Assembly (NCBI GenBank): GCA_014218235.1
Contig: CM024766.1
Coordinates: 19,875,346-19,939,345, forward strand
Source of the DNA: Colocasia esculenta
Lineage: Eukaryota > Streptophyta > Magnoliopsida > Alismatales > Araceae
Direction: 5' to 3'
Length of the DNA stretch: 64,000 nt
Part shown: piece after piece, positions 1 through 10,526 of the stretch
Layout of the letters: every line of letters starts with the position of its first letter
Position numbering within the stretch: the first letter of the stretch is position 1
Made by a program: the position numbers and the translations under genes
Notes under the pieces: generated by a model
Database searches by the model: none
Told to the model about the DNA's origin: nothing
What the model saw: the letters and a program-made list of their open reading frames with translations, nothing else

Positions 1-645
1 TGAATAATCTCATGTTAGTGACACCATGTTATAAGTGACCATGTTTAGAATTCTTGTTACATGAGTTAGTATAGCTTTGTTTAGTAGATTCTATGTTTAC
101 ATTATCCATGTTATAGCATGAGCATATGTTAGTTTAATTGTTAATTACTAGTAAATTAATGATAATGTGATAGTTAGAAAAATGTTAAACTGTTAGAAGC
201 ATATGTGGTAAGTGTGTGGTTTGCAATTCTAAGTTGCTTGCTGAGTCCATTGTGTAGACTCACCTTTGTAAACATTTCAGGAGATTTAGAAGCCGAGGAG
301 TTAGCGAGATCCGACGTGGAGCATGAAGAGTAGATTGAAGATTTTAGTTTATTTTCTTAGTATGTGATGTTGACGTAATATGGACTTTGGTTTATTGTAT
401 TTGAAAACTAGCTATATTTAGTGGATGTTATGCTATGTTATTTCCTTTCTTTGACTATGTACACAATGGTATGTGGATTATAAAGTTGATGGAATAAGAG
501 TTGTTTATTTTCCACTGCAATATTTCCTTCTATTTGTGTATATCTCAGCTTATGTGACTATCGTTGGGGTTTTCTCCCCTGTAGCGACTTGCTCTCGTCT
601 GACGTGGGTTGGTATAACTGTACCGGGCGGAAGTGGGTCGTTACA
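1..645 (+). repeat. 3' part of a Gypsy LTR
   Basis: The segment has the layout of the 3' halves of the other Gypsy LTRs here: a 'ttgcttgctgagtc' block near 233, a short transcript-leader-like stretch, and a terminal 'gggtcgttaca' ending at 645. The same ends occur at 54763 and, with a changed last triplet, at 57640. No primer site follows 645, so this is a 3' LTR or a solo LTR whose start lies outside the window. The 95-codon ORF at 473-760 is non-coding LTR sequence. Confidence 0.7.
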
Positions 646-1367
646 TCTTATATCAAGTCAATTAGTCTTGACCGCTTTCTTAGTCATGTCCCGCTGGATT
701 GTATCAACTATAGCCATAAGGAGTACACTAAAGAAGCGAAATCAAGCTTCCTTTTCATGACATAAATCTCAAGTTCTAAGGGTACATATGGATTAATAAA
801 TTATGATCCAATAGCTCACACAATGATGAAGCAGAGATCCCATTCATCATTCTCTTAAACGGTCATCTTATGCACATGTGGTATGGAACACATGCTATGA
901 TGTTCTTCCATCCTTATGGGTGTGTCACATATAACAGAATAAAAAACACTATACAGTTCTTAGTCTAGCCACTCCCACTGCGGCTAACCCGAGCCTCAAG
1001 AAGTTGTATCATAAAACTCACATCCGGCTTAATAAAGGCTTCACAGATTAGATTCTCATCTCCCATGATCAATCTAGAGGGATCTCACCTTAATTCAGTT
1101 GAAGGCGATAATAAAAAAAGAAAAAAATATAGTACTCGCTCTCATAGCGCCATAGATATAAATCGTCTCATCTTGCTCGCTTTCTTAGTGCCAAGGCAAA
1201 TGACCCATGTGAGAGGGTCCATTTTGAGGCTAGTGACACTTTTCTTGATGTGTAATGTATTCCAACCATAGTCACCGATATGGAAGAAAATCATAATAAA
1301 TTAATTGTCAATGAATAATTATGTACATTACAATTTACACAATCCCATAGTTCTAATATGGGTTACA
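646..1367 (-). repeat. Probable 3' LTR of Copia remnant H
   Basis: This lies immediately 3' of the RNase H end and polypurine tract of H on the minus strand. Read on that strand it starts TGTAACCC at 1367. The left edge is not resolved; it touches the end of the preceding Gypsy LTR at 645. It contains no coding signal. The assignment is by position only, because a second copy of the LTR is not in the window. Confidence 0.5.
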
Positions 1368-1368
1368 A

Positions 1369-1382
1369 ATGCCTCCCTCAGA
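1369..1382 (-). other. Polypurine tract of H
   Basis: On the minus strand this reads CTGAGGGAGGCATT and sits directly before the putative LTR start (TGTAACCC), just after the RNase H stop region. This is the expected plus-strand primer position in an LTR retrotransposon. Confidence 0.6.
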
Positions 1383-1384
1383 AT

Positions 1385-3060
1385 CTATTTACTTAGTGAA
1401 TTTGCCAACATATGACCTGTTGAAATGTGCCAGAGAACTACTAACTTTTTTGTAAGTAAATCCTGAATGTAGTGATAATAAATGTCAGTGTGTTTGGTTC
1501 GTCTGTGGTACTTTGGATCCTTAGCATAGGCTAAGGCTAATGTGCTATCAACACACAACACCACCGCCTCCTTAGATAAATGTGTCATGGCCAACCGCTA
1601 TAGGAAACTTTGCAACCAAACAGCCTCTTGACATGCAGTTGAACAAGCCACGTATTCTGATTCCATGGTCGATAAAGTGATGCACGTTTGTTTCTTGCTA
1701 CACCAAGAAATGGCCCCTCCACCTAACATAAACACATAGCCTGATGTGGATTTATGCTCATATTTATCACGACCCAATATGTATTGTTGTAACCTATCAA
1801 TCTTAAGTCACCTCCTTTGAAATATAAGCCAAGATCCGAAGTACCAAGGAGATATCGAATAATTCTCTTGACTACTTGCTTGTGAACGAGACCGTCGTTA
1901 CTTTGATAACGACTAACAAGACTCACTGCAAAGCTAATGTCTGACCGTGTACATAACATGGCGTACATTAGGCTCCCCATTGCAGTGGCATATGGCACTT
2001 TAGACATTTCAGTCTTTTCCTTGTCAGTTTGTGGACATTGACTGATACTTAAAACACAACTCTTAACAATTGAAGTATCGATGCATTTGGAATAATGCAT
2101 CAGGAATCCCTGACGAACTTTATTTATGTAAGTCTCCTGCGAAAAACACAAACGTTTATTTGAGTGCTCTCATGATTTTTATTCATAGCATATAATTTGC
2201 TTCACCCATGTCCTTTATCTCAAAGATAGAAGACAACCATTCTCGAGTGGCTTCGATAGATTCCATGTCATTTCCAGTCAATAAAATGTCATCAACATAT
2301 AACGACAAAATAAGGATCTTTTCCACTGTACGTTTAACATAGACATAGTGCTCTTCTTTAATCATCTCAAAACCAAATGAGATAATTGTTTTTTAAAATC
2401 TAAAATACCACTGTCTAGACGATTGTTTGAGGCCATAAATTGAATGTTTGAGATGACAAACTTTGCGCTCTTGTTCCTTTGCTTCAAAACCTTCTGGTTG
2501 AACTATATAAATTTTTTTGTCCAATTCTCCATTGAAAAATGTTGTTCGAACGTCCATCTAAAAAAGTTCCAAGTCTAAATGTGCAACTATGTCTAAAATA
2601 AGGCGAACTGATGTGAATTTCACCACTAGGGAGAATGTCTCATCGAAATCTATACTCTCCTTTGGAGTATATCTCTTTGCCACAAGTTGTGCTTTATATT
2701 TGTCGATTGATCCATTCGCCTTGCGTTTTACTTTGAAAATCTATTTGTTTCTAATAGCCTTACGCCCTAGAGGAGATCGACAAGTTCCCATACTTGATTC
2801 TTACTCATAGAGTCTATCTCATCTTGCATTGCTTCCTTCCACTCTTTGCTAGTATATGATGTTAATACTTCTTTAATAGAAGTAAGCTCATCTTCATCAG
2901 GAAGCTGGCATAAAAAAGCTTCCTCTTTGATCTAAAATCGACGACGAGGCATGTGTCCACATTTGCTACAACGTATCTGATCATCCTGTTCTTCCATTAG
3001 TGTGCTCCTACTATCTTCATGATCACCACTACTATCTTCGGTGGCTTCTTGGTTGGGAAC
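1385..3060 (-). pseudogene. Copia remnant H: reverse transcriptase and RNase H (truncated)
   Basis: On the minus strand the order is a degenerate integrase-RT linker (about 3055-2932), the RT fingers and palm with an MDVRTTFFNGEL-type motif near 2555, the catalytic YVDD within ILSLYVDDILLTGND (2365-2183), the RT thumb and connection (2151-1723), and Copia RNase H with LSTMESEYVA near 1650, ending in MLANSLSK at 1385. Gag, protease and integrase are missing because element A inserted at 3061; the rest of H should lie beyond A, outside the window. Frame breaks separate the blocks, so it cannot make a working polyprotein. The lineage within Copia is not clear, but it differs from A and C. Confidence 0.85.
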
Positions 3061-4624
3061 TGTTGTGTCCCTGGTTTTGATGATGTCATAAATTAAGTAA
3101 AAAGCCATAAATGTCTGACACATAGTATTTGTATCATAGGAGCATCCATAAAGTCAAAGTCAATCTATTTGCATCAAGTGGAGAAAATTCAGTATTGTCC
3201 ATAAGGTCGACTCTATTTAGAGATCAGGTCGACACACTATGAGTTTCTAAGTTATGAAGACATTCGATGTTCAGATGAGGTCGACACTACTCAAGGATCA
3301 GGTCGACACTATTCAGTCTTTTAGTTGCCCTGTGAAGAAAAGTGCCAGCTGAGGTCGACTCTCTTTCCAATTGAGGTCGACTCTACCTGTCTATAAGGTC
3401 AACACTACAGGGAGGATAGGTTTGACTCTATCGATAGATAAAGTCGACGCTATGAAGCTGTTAGGTTGGCACTACTTGACAGTGTTGGACAGAATTTCAG
3501 TCTTTTAAATGAGGTCAATTCTAGAAGGGCTAGAGTCGACTCCAATGAATATCCTTCTGGGTCTCATATTGTACTACAGGTATGTGTGTGTCGACACTAC
3601 ATCTTGGATGCGTCGACACTACAACACTTAGAAACTTTCATCAGAGCATCTGCCAGCGCATAAGTATTGGGCACGTGACCCTAGGTCCACCAATTGGTAC
3701 TTCGGGTACACAACATCGTTTCTGGAAGATACCATCTCTTGGCGGCAAAAGAATCTCCCAAGTTTTGGGAATCTGTTGAGGGGCCCACTGCAGATGATTT
3801 CGGGGATTAGATCAAAAGAGGTGAGGTGTCCCAATTAGTGATTAATCACACACAGTTGGAAAAGTAGAAATCGAAGAGTGCGAAAAATTGCTGAGAGTAG
3901 AGATCTATGTTCAGAAAGAGTAGGCGGCTTCAGCACTGTGTTCCAAACGAAAGAAGGTGTTTCCGGATCGAGCCATTTTGCTACTACGAAGATCTGTAGC
4001 CGAGCATTTGGAATAGGAGATCGGAATGTTTCTTCAACTCAGAGGCAGTTGATCCTTGTGCTGCAATCAGAAGAAGAACTCGTCTATGGGGAAGTTCAAA
4101 TTGAAGCTTAAAGATCTTTCAAACAAGATCCAGATCTTTAGCCAAGCATTCGATAATCTCTAAACTTCTTCAGAAGTCTGTCTTCTTGAATTTGTTTCTA
4201 ATTTCTTCTGAATCTTACTCTGATTGGTTGTCTGCTTCATTGTGAAGTAGACTGACTGGATCCTTCACTTGTTGTGATTGGATCGTGAGATTTGCATCAA
4301 ATCTTGAAGCTGTAAATCAACAGTTTGTTCAAGCTGTGAGTCAGCAGGTGTGAAGAAGCTGTGAATCAACATTTGTGTGAGAGTCTCACATGGTTGACCT
4401 CGTAGTGAAACCTCACTGATTTGGTGAGGAGTGGACGTAGGTCTCCTCATTGGTGCCGAACCACCTTAAAAATCATGCTCGCACTTGTGTGTTTTGTGAT
4501 TCACTCCATTGTGTGTCGTTCATCTAATCTGATCACAATTTCACTAGGTCTAATTTTTAAATTGGCATATAACTTTGAGGATTCTATATCCCCCCCCCTC
4601 TAGATAATCCTTCTACACTTAACA
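3061..4624 (+). repeat. 5' LTR of element A
   Basis: It starts TGTTGTGTCC and ends TTAACA, two bases before the primer site at 4627, giving 1564 bp. The 3' third has the block shared by Sirevirus LTRs in this window ('gagtggacgtagg' followed by 'ccgaaccacc', near 4430-4465), also seen in G near 63070-63115 and, weaker, in C near 23590. A pyrimidine run of eight C residues lies near 4590. The 5' third carries the GTCGAC array. No clear TATA box was found between the array and the LTR end. Confidence 0.8.
3206..3617 (+). promoter_or_regulatory. Array of GTCGAC dyads in the LTR of A
   Basis: GTCGAC or a one-base variant occurs at 3206/3228, 3280/3302, 3354/3376/3398, 3443/3465, 3514/3535 and 3590/3612. 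Partners are 21-22 bp apart and groups recur roughly every 74-76 bp, with one longer step near 3420-3443. The fuller motif is AGGTCGAC followed by ACTA or TCTA. GTCGAC fits the RYCGAC core described for CBF/DREB proteins, but no binding can be shown here. Its position in the 5' part of the LTR suggests a U3 enhancer. Confidence 0.7.
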
Positions 4625-4626
4625 CG

Positions 4627-4638
4627 TGGTATCAGAGT
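4627..4638 (+). other. Primer-binding site of element A
   Basis: TGGTATCAGAGT matches the initiator methionine tRNA 3' end complement used by most plant LTR retrotransposons, with one change at the last base. It lies two bases after the LTR end. Confidence 0.85.
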
Positions 4639-4729
4639 CTGGTTCTCCAAATTATTTGGTTTCACAACCCGGAGAGATCTGTGTATTATAGAATCTAGGT
4701 ATTATATTGCTGAAGGTCACTCTGTAAAT

Positions 4730-5707
4730 AGACCTCCCTATTTTGATGGTACTAATTACGCGTACTGGAAAACTCGCATATAGATATTCTTGCGAGCGCA
4801 AGACCATCTAATATGGAAGGTGGTTAGCAATGGTCCTTATGAGTTGTCCGAGGATGAAGAGAGGTGGACTCAAGATGAGATCAAGAAATCAAATGCCAAC
4901 TGGAGTGCGATGAACATTATGCAGTGTTCACTCCATCCAACCGAGTTCTCAAGAGTGTCATCATGCTCAAGTGCAAAAGAGAACTTGAATCTCCTCATGG
5001 TAATTTATGAAGGTACATCTGAGGTAAAAGAAACTAAAGTCAATATGTTAGTTTCTGAATATAAGGCTTTTAAAATGAAGCATGATGAAACCATTTCGGA
5101 AATGTATGGTAGGCTAACCTTGTTAACAAATGGATTAAAGAACCTAGGTAAAGTCTATACTGAGAAAGAACTGGTTAGGGAAATTCTTAGATCCTTGACT
5201 TCTATATGGCACACCAAAGCTATTGTAATTGAAGAATCTAGAAATTTGTCCACAACCACTGTAGATGAATTGATCGGTTCTTTAATGACTTATGAGTTGG
5301 GATGGAAAAGAAATGAAAAAGATGTAAAGAAGAAGAAGCCACTTGCTCTCAAAGCAAGTCCCGGCACAAAAGAGGCTACTGAAGAAAGCGAATCATCTAC
5401 ATCTGAAGATGACTCAGGTGAGTTTGCTTTAATAACAAGAAAGTTCAGAAAATTCCTAAGAAAAGAAGGTAAGGGTTTTCTGAAAAAGAAATCTCAGTCA
5501 AACAAATTTTCAAAGCACAAACTAAATACAAATAAGAAATCTAATAGAATTGTTTGCTATAATTGCAGGAAACCAAGACATGTGAAATCTGAATGTCCTG
5601 AAATTCAGAAGAAAGCACAACCAAGATGGATTAAAAACAAACAAAAGGCCATGGTTGGGATTGGAGCGAGGAAGAAGAGGATGAAGAAGAAGAAAGTTCT
5701 GAAGTAG
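4730..5707 (+). pseudogene. Gag of element A (capsid and zinc knuckle)
   Basis: The conserved gag start PPYFDGTNYAYWK is read from 4730 but is cut by an in-frame TAG at 4781-4783. The frame then stays open to 5707. It contains the Copia gag core (YEGTSEVKETKVNML, then LVREILRSLTSIW) and one CCHC knuckle, CYNCRKPRHVKSEC, in which two usual glycines are arginine. Gag packages element RNA in cytoplasmic virus-like particles. A frameshift near 5655 moves the acidic tail, which would read SEEEEDEEEESSEVED, into another frame, so the last 15-20 residues of the open frame are spurious. No intact start codon was found. Confidence 0.85.
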
Positions 5708-6190
5708 AAGATACACAATCAAAAATGTGCTTGATTGCCAAAGGAGAAGAAGGAGAAGAAGAAGAGGTAAGTTCTCCTTTCAAAAATTTCACATTGAATG
5801 ACTGGGAGCATGTATATTTCGAATTGTTGGACCAATATGATGAGCTCAAGAAGGAAAACAAAATGCTCAAGAGAAAAATAAATCATTTTGTTCATGACAC
5901 TTGAGTGAAAGAGAAAGAAGAAGAACTGATCAAAGAAATAAATGATCTAAAAGAAACTATAAATCAACTAAAAATCCAAAACACTGAAAATGTCAATGAA
6001 AAAGCTCTTACAGTTGAGAAAAATGTTGCTTTGAATAGTGTGAACATTGAAATGAAGAAGGAACTTGAAGTTCTGTAAAATGAAGTAACAAAAAGGCAGG
6101 AAGCATTGGAGAGGTTTGTAAGTGGTAAGAACAATCTTGAAGCTTTGCTAGGAACAAGAGTAAATTTCAACAAAGAGAGGTTATGATTCA
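5660..6190 (+). pseudogene. Coiled-coil C-terminal extension of gag, element A
   Basis: Downstream of the gag frameshift, another frame reads a Glu-rich stretch and then heptad-like sequence such as FELLDQYDELKKENKMLKRK and KEEELIKEINDLKETINQLK. A Glu/Lys-rich coiled coil after the zinc knuckle is typical of Sirevirus gag and may mediate protein contacts. In-frame stops occur near 5902 (TGA) and 6076 (TAA). The corresponding region of C is at 24922-25410. Confidence 0.7.
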
Positions 6191-6605
6191 ATCCCTCAAA
6201 GGAGAAAGAAGTAGGACTAAAACCATCACATTTACTTCTTCAAAAAATTCAGAAGCTTCCACTTCAACTAAACAAGCAAATGAAAAGAATAAACAAAAAT
6301 TTAAGAGAAGAGAAACAACAAAATACTCTTGCAATGAAAAGGTGAACAAAAAGGATAAAACAATTGCTGGAAATAAACCAATGCTACAGAGGAACAAGAA
6401 TCTGAAATCATTTGTCTGGACAGGTCGATACTATGCTTATGATAGGTCGACACAATCATACACAAAGTCACAAAATCTGAGTAGATGGACTTTTGATAGG
6501 CCAACACCATCACATGGTTGGTCTCACAATAGGTGGACATATAGTAGGTCAATACCTACTCACGCAAATGCTCAAAATAGGTCAGAATGGAGTCATGTAG
6601 GTTGA
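6183..6605 (+). pseudogene. Gag-protease linker of A containing LTR-type GTCGAC repeats
   Basis: A 140-codon Lys/Ser/Thr-rich frame corresponds to the basic linker between gag coil and protease. From about 6424 it becomes a repeat-like peptide rich in R-S-T and W (GRYYAYDRSTQSYT, DRPTPSHGWSHNRWTYSRS). That repeat encodes the same AGGTCGACAC motif as the A LTR: GTCGAT at 6424 and GTCGAC at 6446 (22 bp apart), then degenerate copies, then GTTGAC at 6601 and GTCGAC at 6623 (22 bp). Stops begin near 6603. No known domain is recognised. C lacks an equivalent block, so it appears specific to this family. Confidence 0.6.
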
Positions 6606-6931
6606 CACTATCCCTATAGACAGTCGACACATGTCTATGGTTTTGCTGAATCTGATAAAACTGGATATCCTAAAAGGTTTAGGAGTCAAACCAATTTCTG
6701 GTCTCATTAAAAAATTGTTGGTAGGAAGTTTGATAGAAAGTTCATGAAAAACAATGCTTCAAAATCTCATGAAAACAGCAGAACAAATAAAAAACAACAT
6801 GAAATCAAGAACAAAATTAAATCCACAGTGAAGACACAAATCTGGATTCTGAAAATTTGTTATCTTATGTTCTTGATCTGGGTGGCATGAAGGGACCCAA
6901 ATGTACATGGGTTCCAAAGAATTTTCTTTGA
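6606..6931 (+). pseudogene. Decayed end of the gag-protease linker, element A
   Basis: This stretch links the repeat block to the protease. Broken frames contain Lys/Asn-rich sequence, and near 6890-6925 a WVPK motif of the kind that precedes the protease in Sireviruses. Several stops are present. No other feature was seen. Confidence 0.5.
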
Positions 6932-8506
6932 TTGTTTGTGCAGGTATATCTTGCAGCCAAGAACAACAAATGGTACCTAGATAGTGGCTGTTCAAGACAT
7001 ATGATTGGAGACAAAGACAAATTTTGTCTTTTGTCTGAAAAGAAAGCTGGTCATGTTACCTTTGGAGGAAACAAAAAAGGTAAGATTGTTGGTTCAGGGA
7101 AGGTAGGTAGAAATCTTTCTAATTCAATTGATGATGTTCTTCTAGTGGAAGGATTAGAGTACAATGTTTTGAGTGTAAGCCAACTGTGTGACAAAGGTCA
7201 CAAGGTAATCTTTGACTCTCTTGGTTGTACATTTTTTGAACCAAATTCTGATCTTGTAAAATTCTCTGGAAAAAGAATAAAGAATGTCTACATGATTGAT
7301 CTTTATGAACCTGAAAATTCCAATTTATGTTTAACTGCCAATAAAACTTATCTTGCTTGCTTGTGGTATCGTAGACTAGGTCATGCTAGCTACAATATGC
7401 TGCATAAATTGGTAAAATTTAACATGGTAAAAGGTTTACCTGAAATCTCCTTCAAACAAAATTTGAAAATCTGTGAAACATGCACACAAGGTAAGCAAAC
7501 AAGAAAATCTTTTAAAAGTAGATCTGAAAGTCAGTTCTCCAAACCTTTTGAGCTTATTCACATGGATCTGTATGGACCCACAAGGACAAACATTATAAAT
7601 AGAAAAAGGTTTGAGTATGATCTAGTTGATGACTTATCCAGATTTACTTGGGTTTTATTTCTTGCTCACAAGAGTGATGCTTTCATAAAAATTCATGAGT
7701 TTTATAAGAAAATTGTTCAGGAAGAAAAATTTAAAATAATATTAATCATGTCTGATCATGGTGGTGAGTTTGAAAACACTGACTTTGAAAAACTTTGTAG
7801 GAAAGAAGGGATTTCCCACAAGTTTTCATCACCAAGGGCTCTTGAACAGAACAGAGTTGTAGAAAGAAGAAACCGAACTCTTGTGGAGATGGCAAGAACA
7901 ATGCTGATTGAGAGTGGACTGCCAAGAAAATTCTGGGCAGAGGCAGTAAACACTTCTTGTTACATCATAAATCGTGCAATCGTAAGGCCTCTTAGAAAAA
8001 AGACTCCATATGAACTGTTGAAAGGTAAGAAACCTTCCATTGCTCATTTTAAGGTGTTTAGTGCAAAATGTTTTGTTATGAATAATAATAAAACTGACTT
8101 GGATAAATTTGAGCCTAAGGGTGATTTGGGGATATTTCTTGAATATTCTGATCATTCAAGAGCTTATAGAGTCTTTAATGTAAAAGATCAAATTGTTGAA
8201 TAATCCCCTCATATCACATTTGATGAATTTGATGTTGATTTGTGCAGGGAAAAAGAAGATGGAGAATTTCTAGAAGGAGAGGAAGCTAAAGACAAAGAAG
8301 AAAAGAAATCAACAACAAAGAAAAATTTAGATGGTTGTGATGTACAAGTGTCAGTAAATGCAGATAGAGAAAGAGATCAGCTGAACATAAGAATGCTAAG
8401 AGATCATCCTCAAGAAAGTATCATTGGTAATTTACTTGACCCTCCTAGGACTAGATCTCATTTGAAGGCTATTTCTGAACTTGATCAAATGGCTCTTGTT
8501 TCATAA
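6932..8506 (+). pseudogene. Protease and integrase of element A
   Basis: The frame opens in the protease (KWYLDSGCSRHM; catalytic D in DSG, about residue 14) and continues through the gag-pre-integrase zinc region (RLGHAS, then CETCTQGKQT) and the integrase core with all three acidic residues: D in IHMDLYGP, D in SDHGGEF and E in VVERRNRT. A TAA at 8201-8203 interrupts the frame after RVFNVKDQIVE. The same frame then resumes with an acidic, poorly conserved linker and the RDHPQESIIGNLLDPPRTR motif that precedes RT, ending at 8506. These enzymes would cleave the polyprotein and insert cDNA. The nonsense codon makes the copy defective. Confidence 0.9.
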
Positions 8507-9319
8507 ATTTAACGTAAAAACATTGAGGATGCTCTAAAAGTTGTTTTATTGATTAATGTCATGCAAGAAGAATTAAACCAGTTTGAAAGGAATAAGGTGT
8601 GGCATTTGGTTCCAAGACCTTCTTCTCAAGGAGTCATTGGAACTAAATAGGTTTATAGAAACAAAACAAGTGAATACGGCAAAATAATAAGAAACAAAGC
8701 TAGGCTAGTTGCAAAAGGCTACAATCAAGAGTTTGGAATTGATTTTGAAGAGTCTTTTGCTCCATTAGTTAGGCTTGAGGCAATCCGGATTTTGCTTTCT
8801 TTTGCAGGTGCACATAGCATTAAATTGCAACAAATGGATGTAAAAAGTGCATTTCTGAATGGATTGTTTAAGGAGGAAGTTTATGTTGAACAACCTCCTA
8901 GATTTGAATGTACTAACCTTCTTGATCATGTTTTTAAGCTAGTTAAAGCTATGTATGGCCTGAAGCAAGCTCCCCGAGCATGGTATGATCGGTTAAGCTC
9001 ATTCCTTACAGGTAAAGGGTATTCAAGAGGTAAGGTAGATCAAACCCTCCTTACAAAAACTCAAGGGAAAGATATCTTGCTAGTCCAAATTTATGTTGAT
9101 GACATAATATTTGGATCAACAAAATTCTCAATGTGTAAGGAATTTGCTGAATTGATGACCAATGAATTTGAAATGAATTTAATGGGAGAACTAAAATTTT
9201 TTCTTAGATTGCAGGTCATTCAAACAAAGGAAGGGAATTTTGTAAATCAATCAAAATACATTCAAGATTTGCTGAAAAATACAAGATGGAAAATACAAAG
9301 GCCATGTCAACTCCAATGA
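8507..9319 (+). pseudogene. Reverse transcriptase of element A
   Basis: The reading frame starts in the KNIEDAL and EELNQFERNKVWHLVPRP region, has a TAG at 8648-8650 replacing the conserved Trp of GTKW, then runs through ARLVAKGYNQEFGIDFEESF, QMDVKSAFLNG, YGLKQAPRAWYDR and the catalytic QIYVDDIIFGST. Two further stops sit near 8504-8516. After LLKNT at about 9283 a frameshift moves the reading frame. This is the Copia RVT_2 domain. Confidence 0.9.
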
Positions 9320-10036
9320 GCACCACTGTAAGTTTGGATGCTGATCTGAAAGGTAACCTTGTAGATCCAATGATTTACAGAGGTATGATCGAATCTTTGC
9401 TCTACTTAACAGCATCTAGGCCTGACATTCAATTCTCTGTATGCATGTGTGCTAGATTTCAGGCTAGTCCTAGAGAGTCCCACATTAGTGCTGCAAAAAG
9501 AATTTTCAGATATCTTGCAGGAACTCATGAGTTGGGCTGTGGTATCTTGCATCCTGTGAATTCAATTTGATATCTTATTTAGATGCGAATTATGCTGGTT
9601 TCAAATTGGACAGGAAAAGTACTAGTGGCTATTGCCAATTTTTGAGAGGATGTTTAGTTTCTTCGGCATCGAAAAAACAACACTCAGTTGCCCTCTCTAC
9701 TGTAGAGGCAGAATATGTTGCTGCAGGGAGTTGTGGCACTCAAGTGTTGTGGATTAAACATCAACTTCAAGACTACCATGTAGATCATGGATGTGTCCCA
9801 ATTTTGTGCGGTAACACTAGTGCAATTAGTTTGTCTAAAAATCTAATCCAGCACTCTAGGACAAAGCACATAGAAATGAGGCATCACTTTTTGAGTGATG
9901 AAGTAAGCAAAAATTCTTTTGAATTGCATTTGTTGAAACTTCAAAACAAATTGTTGATATCTTCACTAAACCTTTGTGCAATGAAAGATATTCATGTTTA
10001 AAAAGAGAACTTGGCCTTTGCTTGCTTGATTCATGA
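9286..10036 (+). pseudogene. RT connection and RNase H of element A
   Basis: After the frameshift near 9285 the frame reads STPMSTTVSLDADLKG, IYRGMIESLLYLTASRPDI and AKRIFRYLAGT (RT connection). A second frameshift near 9567 leads into the RNase H domain (DANYAGFKLDRKSTSGYC, ALSTVEAEYVAAGSC, CGNTSAISLSKN, RTKHIEMRHHF). A third shift near 9930 restores the expected C-terminus (VDIFTKPL followed by a Leu/Cys-rich tail) with a TGA at 10034-10036. RNase H would degrade the RNA template. At least three frameshifts show decay. Confidence 0.88.
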
Positions 10037-10526
10037 TTGATTGTCTTGAAAATTGCTATGAATGTTTGCCTGTGTAATTGTTTGTGATGTGATAAAAATT
10101 CTTACTGCCGGATCATAAATCTTCTTGCTGTTTTCTGACAAAGTGATGAGATGAAAGTTGGTTGAAAGTTTATGTTCAGTGGTTCAGTTGATCAGATGAG
10201 TTGAATGGAAAATGTTCAGTTCATGTGCAGTTTGTGAAGAAGAAACCTCTCAGTTTTCTGTGTTGATTGTTCAATCTTAGGTTGACTCTATTGGTAAGAG
10301 ATTCGACACTATCTTTTTCACTCTCAAGTTTTTTGCCATTCTTTTCAATCTATACACCTTCACTTTCCTTTTGTAAATAAATTTTTCCTGTTCCAGCAAA
10401 TAAACTCTTGGTTCTCACATTGCATTAGCCCATTTGATATATCAAATGGTGACTTGAAGAAGGACAAGTTAAGCTTGTCTGGAATCTTTCAGTATGCGTG
10501 AGTATATGTCTACGCCAAGTACCAAG
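10037..10526 (+). other. Post-pol spacer of element A, left part
   Basis: No coding potential is seen. A motif dyad of the LTR type lies at 10281 (GTTGAC) and 10302 (TTCGAC), 21 bp apart. The spacer ends in the CCAAG (10522-10526) duplicated by insertion of B, and it continues at 49187. Confidence 0.7.

Noticed and set aside
473..760. 95-codon ORF near the window start
   Set aside because: It crosses the end of a Gypsy LTR (645) into a different element and has no recognisable domain.
780..1270. Possible separate transposon or gene fragment between the Gypsy LTR and H
   Set aside because: No coding similarity. Its position fits the 3' LTR of H, so it was annotated as such with low confidence.
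3280..3617. GTCGAC array as a cluster of cloning-site or vector sequence (SalI site)
   Set aside because: The hexamer sits in longer, diverged AGGTCGACACTA contexts with regular spacing, and it recurs in LTR and internal regions of native elements. No vector backbone was seen.
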